From NCBI GenBank assembly GCA_017477005.1, contig JAFUXY010000421.1, positions 1-7,059 of the forward strand: a stretch of DNA of 7,059 bases, given 5' to 3'. The notes beneath the pieces are model-generated. The model was not told where the DNA came from. It made no database searches and saw nothing but the letters and a program-made list of their open reading frames with translations. Position numbers and translations under genes: made by a program. Below, piece after piece: positions 1 through 5,585 of the stretch (the stretch's first letter is position 1; each line of letters opens with the position of its first letter). Source of the stretch: Lachnospiraceae bacterium (lineage in GTDB: Bacteria; Bacillota; Clostridia; Lachnospirales; Lachnospiraceae).

Positions 1-2467
1 GATCAACGATGAGATCATGGCGCAGGCGATGGACGGCGTGAAGCAGATGGAAGAGCTCAATGGCAAGAAGTTTGGCGATCTGAACAATCCGCTTCTGGTT
101 TCGGTTCGTTCCGGTGCGAGAGCTTCGATGCCGGGTATGATGGACACGATTTTGAACCTGGGCTTGAATGACGAAGTAGTGGCTGCTATGATTGCTGGCA
201 ATCCGGATCCCTCGTTTGAGCGTTTTGTATATGATTCCTATCGTCGCTTTATCCAGATGTTCTCCGATGTCGTGATGGAAGTAGGCAAGAAGTATTTCGA
301 GCAGCTCATCGACAAGATGAAGGAAGAGAAGGGCGTACAGTTCGACGTAGAGCTGACGGCTGCAGATCTGAAGGAGTTGGCGGAGCAGTTCAAGCAGGAG
401 TACAAGAATCAGCTTGGCTCGGACTTCCCGTCTGACCCGGTAGAGCAGCTGAAGCTGGCGATCGAGGCTGTGTTCCGTTCTTGGGACAACCCTCGCGCGA
501 ATGTGTACCGCCGCGACAACGATATCCCTTATTCTTGGGGTACCGCAGTGAACGTGATGCCGATGGTATTCGGAAACCTGAACAACGAATCCGGTACAGG
601 CGTGGCGTTTACCCGCGATCCGGCTACCGGCGAGAAGCAGCTGATGGGCGAGTTCCTGAAGAATGCGCAGGGCGAAGACGTGGTGGCTGGCGTGCGTACA
701 CCTATGCCGATCGCGCAGATGGAGCAGGAGTTCCCGGAGGCTTATGCGGAATTCATCAAGGTTTGTGAGACGCTGGAGAATCATTACCATGACATGCAGG
801 ATATGGAGTTCACGGTTGAGAACAAGAAACTCTACATGCTGCAGTGCCGCAACGGCAAGAGGACGGCGCAGGCTGCTTTGAAGATCGCTTGCGACTTGGT
901 AGACGAGGGGCACAAGACTGAGGAAGAAGCAGTGTTGATGATCGATCCGAGGAATTTGGATACGCTGCTGCATCCACAGTTTGACGCGGCTGCATTGAAG
1001 GCGGCGACACCTTTGGGCAAGGGTCTTGGCGCTTCTCCTGGCGCGGCTTGCGGAAAGGTTGTCTTCACAGCAGATGACGCAGTAGAGTGGGCCAACAAGG
1101 GTAACAAAGTGATCCTGGTGCGTCTGGAGACTTCTCCGGAAGATATTACCGGTATGAAGAGCGCAGAGGGTATCTTGACCGTTCGCGGCGGTATGACCAG
1201 CCATGCGGCAGTGGTGGCTCGCGGTATGGGTGAGTGCTGTGTTTCCGGCTGTGGCGATATCGATATGGATGAGGAAAACAAGAAGTTCACCCTGGCTGGA
1301 AAGGAATTCCACGAGGGAGATTATATTTCCATCGACGGCACGACAGGAAATATTTATGAAGGCGAGATCAAGACAGTGGATGCTTCGATCGCAGGCGAGT
1401 TTGGCCGCGTGATGGCATGGGCGGACAAGTATCGTACTTTGAAGGTGCGTACCAATGCGGATACGCCGGTAGACGCGAAGAAGGCTAGAGAGCTGGGTGC
1501 TGAGGGAATCGGACTTTGCCGTACCGAGCATATGTTCTTCGATGAGAACCGTATCGCCGCCTTCCGCGAGATGATCTGCGCCGATACAGCGGAGCAGAGA
1601 GAAACGGCTTTGGAGAAGATTCTGCCGTATCAGCAGGGCGACTTCGAGCAGTTGTTTGAGGCAATGGAAGGCAACCCTGTGACGATTCGTTTCCTGGATC
1701 CGCCTTTGCATGAGTTCGTTCCGAATGAAGAGGACGACATCAAGAAGCTCGCTGACGCGCAGGGCAAGTCGGTAGAGGAGATCAAGGCGATTATTGAAGG
1801 TCTCAAGGAATTTAACCCGATGATGGGACACAGGGGACTTCGTTTGGCGATTACCTATCCGGAAATCGCAAAGATGCAGACCCGCGCGATTATCCGTGCA
1901 GCTGCAAAGGTGCAGAAGGATCATTCCGACTGGAAGGTTGTTCCGGAGATTATGATTCCGTTGTCCTGCGACAAGAAGGAATTGAAGTTCGTGAAGGACA
2001 TAGTCGTAGAAGTGGCCGACGAGGAAGTCAAGAACAGCGGCGTAGATCTGAAGTACGAGGTTGGTACGATGATCGAGATCCCGCGTGCGGCTCTGTTGGC
2101 GGATCAGATCGCAGAAGAAGCGGAGTTCTTCTGCTTCGGTACCAACGATCTGACCCAGATGACCTTCGGCTTCTCGCGTGATGATGCGGGCAAGTTCCTG
2201 GATTCCTATTATGAGAACAAGATTTTCGAGTCGGATCCGTTCGCAAAGCTGGATCAGGACGGCGTAGGTATCTTGATGCAGATGGCGGTAGAGAAGGGCA
2301 AGAAGCAGAGACCCGAGTTGCACCTGGGTATCTGCGGCGAGCACGGCGGAGATCCTTCTTCCGTAGAATTCTGCCACAAGATCGGTCTGGATTATGTATC
2401 CTGCTCACCGTTCCGCGTGCCGATCGCAAGATTGGCTGCAGCACAGGCGGCGATTTCGAATAAATAA
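1..2467 (+). CDS. ppdK: Pyruvate, phosphate dikinase, 5'-truncated by window edge
   Basis: Pyruvate phosphate dikinase is a cytoplasmic enzyme that interconverts PEP + AMP + PPi and pyruvate + ATP + Pi; in anaerobic clostridia it serves glycolysis or PEP supply. The frame is open from base 2, so the gene starts upstream; by recalled alignment with the ~874-residue clostridial enzyme about 55-60 N-terminal residues are missing, including the Gly-rich GGKG segment. Visible in order: rest of the ATP-grasp domain with RSGARASMPG (about 107-136) and the FRSWDNPRA motif (about 475-500); the phosphohistidine swivel domain with GGMTSHAAVVARG, whose phosphorylated His codon is 1202-1204; then the PEP/pyruvate TIM barrel with DPPLHEFVP, NPMMGHRG, GTMIEIPRAAL, GTNDLTQMTFG and GICGEHGGD, whose catalytic Cys codon is 2333-2335. 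It ends with the usual SPFRVPIARLAAAQA. No key residue is lost and codon use is strongly biased, as for a highly expressed gene. It is transcribed alone up to the terminator at 2489. Identification is very secure. Confidence 0.98.
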   Translation, partial: INDEIMAQAMDGVKQMEELNGKKFGDLNNPLLVSVRSGARASMPGMMDTILNLGLNDEVVAAMIAGNPDPSFERFVYDSYRRFIQMFSDVVMEVGKKYFEQLIDKMKEEKGVQFDVELTAADLKELAEQFKQEYKNQLGSDFPSDPVEQLKLAIEAVFRSWDNPRANVYRRDNDIPYSWGTAVNVMPMVFGNLNNESGTGVAFTRDPATGEKQLMGEFLKNAQGEDVVAGVRTPMPIAQMEQEFPEAYAEFIKVCETLENHYHDMQDMEFTVENKKLYMLQCRNGKRTAQAALKIACDLVDEGHKTEEEAVLMIDPRNLDTLLHPQFDAAALKAATPLGKGLGASPGAACGKVVFTADDAVEWANKGNKVILVRLETSPEDITGMKSAEGILTVRGGMTSHAAVVARGMGECCVSGCGDIDMDEENKKFTLAGKEFHEGDYISIDGTTGNIYEGEIKTVDASIAGEFGRVMAWADKYRTLKVRTNADTPVDAKKARELGAEGIGLCRTEHMFFDENRIAAFREMICADTAEQRETALEKILPYQQGDFEQLFEAMEGNPVTIRFLDPPLHEFVPNEEDDIKKLADAQGKSVEEIKAIIEGLKEFNPMMGHRGLRLAITYPEIAKMQTRAIIRAAAKVQKDHSDWKVVPEIMIPLSCDKKELKFVKDIVVEVADEEVKNSGVDLKYEVGTMIEIPRAALLADQIAEEAEFFCFGTNDLTQMTFGFSRDDAGKFLDSYYENKIFESDPFAKLDQDGVGILMQMAVEKGKKQRPELHLGICGEHGGDPSSVEFCHKIGLDYVSCSPFRVPIARLAAAQAAISNK

Positions 2468-2488
2468 TTATCATAAGTATGCTGTTTT

Positions 2489-2519
2489 TAGGGTGTCTGC
2501 TTAGACACCCTATTTTTTT
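2489..2519 (+). terminator. Rho-independent terminator of ppdK
   Basis: A perfect 10-bp stem (2489-2498 paired with 2503-2512) closes on a GCTT loop and is followed by seven T residues (2513-2519). It begins 21 bases after the ppdK stop codon and should separate ppdK from everything downstream. Confidence 0.95.
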
Positions 2520-2592
2520 ACTCAAAATTACGGTGTTAGCAAATTCTAAACGGCAGCTAAATTCGTTTGCAAGTATGAGAAAAGATACAATC

Positions 2593-2621
2593 TTGAATAT
2601 AGTGGGTCGTTGTGATACTAT
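2593..2621 (+). promoter_or_regulatory. Candidate SigA promoter upstream of the DUF1703 remnant
   Basis: TTGAAT (2593-2598) and TACTAT (2616-2621) are separated by exactly 17 bases, a good match to the housekeeping consensus. Transcription would start near 2628, about 10 bases before the ribosome binding site of the pseudogene. It was presumably the native promoter of that gene. No terminator is visible between here and the hydrolase gene at 3210, so it may now drive that gene. Confidence 0.55.
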
Positions 2622-2637
2622 GTTTTCGTTGTCTTTC

Positions 2638-2646
2638 AGGAGGGGG
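2638..2646 (+). promoter_or_regulatory. Ribosome binding site of the DUF1703 remnant
   Basis: AGGAGGGGG lies 7 bases before the ATG at 2654. The site is still strong although the gene behind it is dead, and it marks 2654 as the original start. Confidence 0.7.
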
Positions 2647-2653
2647 ACAGACT

Positions 2654-3126
2654 ATGGGCATCTATTTGAATCCGAGCAATGAAAACTTCCAAAGGGTGCG
2701 ATTCAAGGAAGATGTTTGAATCACTTAAGATAGGGATGAGCGAGGATTTCCCCAAAAATCTCAACAGTCTAATCGGATCCCAAACCGGGAGATATGGCAG
2801 GAGTGGGAGTTTGCGGTAGCGTTGCTGGAAGATTATGCTGCTACAGACAAGATTATAAAATCTTCAAAAGAGCTGTTGAAAAAAACCATTGACGGCGACG
2901 AGGAAGCTGTGGCGAAGGCTTTGGATGAAAGCCATATCAATGCGACAAGCAACAGGAGCTACAACAATGAGGACGCTCTGCAGAGCGCCATCCGTCAGAT
3001 ACACGAAAAAAATACTTTAACTGCATGGAACATTATACAGGGAATCTGCTGTTCGTAGGGATCAATTACGATGCAGATTCCAAGACCCACTCTTGCAAGA
3101 TAGAAAAGTATGTGAAGGAAGAATGA
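2654..3126 (+). pseudogene. Decayed DUF1703-type AAA-ATPase / PD-(D/E)XK nuclease-like gene
   Basis: Four blocks of one ancestral gene remain, in order. Block 1 (2654-2692) gives MGIYLNPSNENFQ, the typical start of these proteins. Block 2 (about 2691-2765, another frame) gives GCDSRKMFESLKIG and EDFPKNLN, matching residues ~63-88 of the intact relative at 5586. Block 3 (about 2762-2992) gives IPNREIWQEWEFAV through YNNEDALQSAI, matching residues ~364-435. Block 4 (about 2987-3126) gives QIHEKKYFNCMEHYTGN, LLFVGINYDADSKTHSCKIE and KYVKEE-stop, the usual C-terminus. Block 4 is reached only by adding one base in the A7 run at 3006-3012; as read, the frame stops at 3056-3058. Losses of roughly 50, 275 and 50 codons removed Walker A, Walker B and the PD-(D/E)XK core, so the remnant cannot have the ancestral activity. 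The first frame stops 22 codons after the ATG. The block structure is read directly from translations; the family name is from recall. Confidence 0.85.
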
Positions 3127-3209
3127 TAGGAAGGTGTCCATTATCTGGGGTATAGTTTATAGCGACTTACGGGAAGCACAGTGGAAAGAGAAAAAAGAAA
3201 GGAAAAATT

Positions 3210-3731
3210 ATGAGAAAAATATTGGTGGTGATTGATATGCAAAAGGACTTCATAGACGGCTCCCTTGGAACGGCTGAGGCGGTTTCCATAGTGGGAAATG
3301 TGAAGGAAAAGATACAAATGTATCCGATCGAGGATGTTTTTTATACGCTGGATACCCATGAAGAGAATTATTTGCAGACCCAAGAGGGACGAAATCTGCC
3401 TGTCGAACATTGTATAAAAGGCACGGAGGGATGGGAGCTGGACACGGCCTTGAAGGATGCGTTGAAAGAGGCCAAGGTATATGAAAAGCCTACCTTCGGA
3501 AGCATGAAGCTGGCGGAGGATCTGAAGAGAATTACAGAGAATGAAGAGGTAGAAATTGAACTCATAGGGCTGTGTACGGATATTTGCGTTGTATCGAATG
3601 CACTGCTTCTAAAAGCGGCCATGCCGGAGGTGAAAATATCCGTGGATGAAAAATGCTGCGCAGGCGTGACCCCCAAAAAGCATGACGCAGCTATTGAAAC
3701 GATGAGGTCTTGTCAGATAGAGATAGTGTGA
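3210..3731 (+). CDS. Cysteine hydrolase, nicotinamidase/isochorismatase family
   Basis: A 173-residue cytoplasmic hydrolase, of normal length for the family. The N-terminus MRKILVVIDMQKDF carries the first triad residue, Asp9. Lys93 (in EKPTFGS) and the nucleophile Cys126 (in GLCTDICVVSN) complete an Asp-Lys-Cys triad. Asp48, His50 (LDTH) and His67 (VEHCIKGTEGWEL) match the metal site of nicotinamidases, so nicotinamide to nicotinate + ammonia, feeding NAD salvage, is the best guess. Substrate cannot be settled from sequence because the family also includes isochorismatases and other amidases; I therefore give no symbol. GAAAGGA about 6-8 bases before the ATG supports the start. No convincing promoter lies in 3127-3209, so transcription may come from 2593-2621 through the pseudogene. 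It converges on the lipoprotein gene at 3807-4922. All catalytic residues are present and the gene looks functional. Confidence 0.88.
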   Translation: MRKILVVIDMQKDFIDGSLGTAEAVSIVGNVKEKIQMYPIEDVFYTLDTHEENYLQTQEGRNLPVEHCIKGTEGWELDTALKDALKEAKVYEKPTFGSMKLAEDLKRITENEEVEIELIGLCTDICVVSNALLLKAAMPEVKISVDEKCCAGVTPKKHDAAIETMRSCQIEIV

Positions 3732-3742
3732 GAGGGAAGGGA

Positions 3743-3776
3743 TTGTTGCGGGCTTGCCAAACGGCGCCCGCAATAA
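3743..3776. other. GC-rich hairpin between convergent genes, possible bidirectional terminator
   Basis: TTGTTGCGGGC (3743-3753) pairs with GCCCGCAATAA (3766-3776) over 11 positions with one G-T wobble. Inside, after a two-base bulge, GCC (3756-3758) pairs with GGC (3763-3765) around an AAAC loop. A short outer pairing, GAGGG (3732-3736) with CCCTC (3781-3785), is also possible. The hairpin sits between the stop codons of two convergent genes, where a shared terminator is expected, but neither strand has a T-tract after it. Confidence 0.55.
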
Positions 3777-3806
3777 ACGCCCCTCGCTCTGAGATTTCAA
3801 AACGAC

Positions 3807-4922
3807 TCATTCCTCAATTTCATTACGCTCCAAAAACTTCTCTAAACGATTTTCAACATTCTGGCTTAAATTTCGATAGAAGAACTGGTAATCATAAATA
3901 TGATAAGCTCCTTCCGGCAATCCTGGAATTATTGCTGGGTAATCGGAAGGATTAATGTCTGTTACCTTCAATACGCCCCTCTTCTCATCGATATAACAAC
4001 CACACAACCCCTTTTCTTCAGACTTGATTTGACCCGCATAGTCAGTAAAACAAGCTCCGATGTTTTCTGATTTGTCCGCAGCCACCCCATCTGTCCTCCA
4101 ATTCAGTGGATTAATGGAGTATGTTTTCTGCCCTTTGGGATTGATGAATGAATCCGTCACATCCGGAGCTTCACAGTCGAAGCTAATCACAACCCCCGTA
4201 TCGTCCGCTCCGGTTGCCGGATTGATCTGCGGAAAATCTTCCGTCATTTCGACTGAACATGGCCACCCTATCGCATATACTGCAACCAACTGATTTTTCA
4301 AGGCTGTATCGCCAAAAAATTCCTTTAGTAATCGATAACACATATCCGCGCCTTGTGAAAATCCTGCAAGAACAATCGGTCTCCCCTCATTTTCATGGTC
4401 AATATAATATGAAAACGCATTGGAAACATCGCTATAAGCAATTTGCATGTACGGTTCCCACTCCTGCACATCTAATGAGTACACCTTCATGGCGACTTGT
4501 CGATAATAAGGAGCATACATCCTCGTATAGTCTTCATAAATGCCACGCTCCATATTCAAGGCCCCAAGGAAATTTCCTTTCGTCTTTTCGTCATCCAAGG
4601 ACATATTGTACTCATCGTTCATATCAACGGTTGGACAGACCAGAAATAGGTCTGCCTGTTTCTCTTCGCCTATACCGTAATATGCCCAGTTTTCCTCATT
4701 TGAATAATCTGATTGATTTGACGGATCGGTTTCGGACTGCGTGCTCTCGTCCGCTTCGGGTATGCTTTGGTCGGCTTCCGGCTGTTCGTTCGGTTCTTCA
4801 TCGGCAGATGCTTCTATTGAAGAAGATGGTATTTGGTCGTTTTTGGTTCCGTCACATCCCGTAAATACTACACCGAGTATCGTCATTGCAGCCAATATCC
4901 AGCTGATCGTTTTTTTCTTCAT
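3807..4922 (-). CDS. DUF3089-type alpha/beta-hydrolase-like lipoprotein
   Basis: A 371-residue predicted lipoprotein. A basic n-region (MKKK) and hydrophobic stretch lead to FTGC with Cys23 as the lipidation site, a slightly loose lipobox. Residues ~24-75 form a Ser/Glu/Asp/Pro/Gln-rich linker of the kind that tethers a domain to the outer membrane face. The globular part (~78-371) resembles DUF3089 proteins: YYGIGEEKQADLFLVCPTVD, NMSLDDEKTKGNF, then the nucleophile elbow GFSQGAD with Ser189, IGWPC, SINPLNWRTD, GVLKVTDINPSDYPAI and HIYDYQFFYRNLSQNV near the C-terminus, where His341 is a candidate catalytic His. An esterase-like activity is plausible but the substrate is unknown. The start is supported by AAAGGA (4929-4934) six bases upstream. 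The ATG overlaps the TGA of the BRO remnant (ATGA, 4919-4922), so the two could be translationally coupled. No disruption is seen. Family assignment is from recalled sequence pattern. Confidence 0.85.
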   Translation of the reverse strand: MKKKTISWILAAMTILGVVFTGCDGTKNDQIPSSSIEASADEEPNEQPEADQSIPEADESTQSETDPSNQSDYSNEENWAYYGIGEEKQADLFLVCPTVDMNDEYNMSLDDEKTKGNFLGALNMERGIYEDYTRMYAPYYRQVAMKVYSLDVQEWEPYMQIAYSDVSNAFSYYIDHENEGRPIVLAGFSQGADMCYRLLKEFFGDTALKNQLVAVYAIGWPCSVEMTEDFPQINPATGADDTGVVISFDCEAPDVTDSFINPKGQKTYSINPLNWRTDGVAADKSENIGACFTDYAGQIKSEEKGLCGCYIDEKRGVLKVTDINPSDYPAIIPGLPEGAYHIYDYQFFYRNLSQNVENRLEKFLERNEIEE

Positions 4923-4928
4923 AAGATT

Positions 4929-4934
4929 TCCTTT
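4929..4934 (-). promoter_or_regulatory. Ribosome binding site of the lipoprotein gene, inside the BRO remnant
   Basis: On the minus strand AGAAAGGAAATCTT precedes the ATG. The same bases encode the last residues (RKEIL) of the BRO remnant. In intact BRO-family proteins this spot is followed by more coding sequence, so the site may have been taken over when the two genes were joined. Confidence 0.55.
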
Positions 4935-5175
4935 CTGGCACTTCCGGCAACAGAGCCTCCTTCATTTGCAACCTTCTGGTTTTCCTTCAAACCCTGCGGA
5001 TTTTGAACTTTCGTTAATTCTGTCGTTGTGGCTTCCGCAAGCATATTCAGTGCCAGTTCCAACGTGCTCATATTATCCCGGAGATTTTCTTTTTTCAATC
5101 CCTTCAGATTCTTATACTGCCGGGTACTCATCCCGGACCACGCTCTTGTAACCTCATCCGTGAGGATCGCATTTT

Positions 5176-5202
5176 CAACTGGTGACAATTTGTCACCAGT
5201 TG
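5176..5202. repeat. Perfect 27-bp palindrome within the BRO coding sequence
   Basis: CAACTGGTGACAA (5176-5188), a central T (5189), and TTGTCACCAGTTG (5190-5202) form a 13+1+13 perfect inverted repeat. On the minus strand it encodes QLVTNCHQL of the BRO remnant. It could form a hairpin in RNA or be a two-fold operator site. Its position in a conserved protein stretch means that codon constraint alone may explain part of it. Confidence 0.9.
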
Positions 5203-5471
5203 GCTTCCCTCATCGTTCAATCGCTGTTTTAACTTATTCCAATATTTTCTTGCCTTTTGAAAGTCTGGCTGTTCTGTCAAAACCCGGACAACATCTACAA
5301 TTGAAAAATACCATTCCTCGTTTTCTTCATCCCACGCCGTGCGTATGGGACTGTTTTCAAATAACTGGATTTTGCTTTGGTCCATATATCTCCTCTTCCG
5401 CTCTCGTCCTACTACTGATCGTGTTTATCCTTATACATAGGTACCGTAGTTCCCGATTATATCTTCTAAAA

Positions 5472-5500
5472 AACATAACAGAAAACGCCATCAATTTCAA
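5472..5500 (-). promoter_or_regulatory. Weak candidate promoter for the BRO gene
   Basis: On the minus strand TTGAAA (5500-5495) and TATGTT (5477-5472) are 17 bases apart. A better -10 alone, TATAAT at 5461-5456, lies a little nearer to the gene but has a poor -35 (TTTCTG) at 17-base spacing. Which, if either, is used cannot be decided by eye. Confidence 0.3.
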
Positions 5501-5523
5501 GTGTCCTACAGGCAAGTTAGAAA

Positions 5524-5552
5524 TTGACATTTATTGCTCAACCGTTTAAGAT
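5524..5552 (+). promoter_or_regulatory. Strong SigA promoter of the intact DUF1703 gene
   Basis: A perfect TTGACA (5524-5529) and TAAGAT (5547-5552) are separated by 17 bases. Transcription would start around 5559 and give a leader of about 27 bases with the ribosome binding site inside it. The -35 box lies about 25 bases from the candidate divergent BRO promoter elements. Confidence 0.7.
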
Positions 5553-5570
5553 AGGGACAAAAGCAGCTGC

Positions 5571-5578
5571 AGGAGGTG
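5571..5578 (+). promoter_or_regulatory. Ribosome binding site fixing the start of the DUF1703 gene
   Basis: AGGAGGTG, a near-perfect anti-16S match, lies 7 bases before the ATG at 5586 and settles that start. Confidence 0.85.
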
Positions 5579-5585
5579 TGCGATC

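Larger units (their letters stand above)
4919..5385 (-). pseudogene. BRO-family (phage antirepressor-like) gene with internal deletion
   Basis: The N-terminal part (72 codons, 5385 to 5170) reads MDQSKIQLFENSPIRTAWDE, then EEWYFSIVDVVRVLTEQPDF, ARKYWNKLKQRL and SQLVTNCHQLKM, a typical Bro-N DNA-binding domain start. The C-terminal part continues one base out of frame from about 5176: ENAILTDEVTRAWSGMSTRQ, YKNLKGLKKENLRDNM, LALNMLAEATTTELTKVQ and NEGGSVAGSARKEIL-stop, the usual tail of chromosomal BRO proteins. By comparison with the ~275-residue family, about 100 central codons are missing and the extreme C-terminus is cut short. The two frames meet at GAAAATG (5176-5170), which fits LK-M in one frame and E-N-A in the other and suggests deletion at a microhomology. 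As read, the first frame adds 13 foreign residues and stops at 5128-5130, giving an 85-residue product. GAGGAG (5390-5395) sits 4 bases before the ATG. BRO proteins occur in phages and as chromosomal relatives; whether the fragment still binds DNA is unknown. Confidence 0.85.

Noticed and set aside
2028..2525. Long minus-strand open frame opposite the ppdK 3' end
   Set aside because: Its Arg/Ser-rich translation is typical of the antisense of a GC-biased gene, it covers the terminator, and ppdK on the other strand is unambiguous.
2725..2736. TTAAGATAGGGA also occurs at 5546-5557
   Set aside because: One copy is coding sequence of the remnant (LKIG) and the other overlaps a -10 box; flanks do not match, so a 12-base coincidence is the simplest reading.
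3006..3012. Programmed frameshifting at the A7 run
   Set aside because: The surrounding gene has already lost its ATPase and nuclease motifs through larger deletions, so a regulated frameshift would rescue nothing.
3141..3410. Minus-strand 89-codon open frame over the start of the hydrolase gene
   Set aside because: It lies opposite a well-supported gene with its own start and has no recognisable protein features.
4259..4864. Plus-strand open frame of 201 codons opposite the lipoprotein gene
   Set aside because: It is antisense to a clear signal-peptide/GxSxG protein, shows no recognisable domain and has no convincing ribosome binding site.
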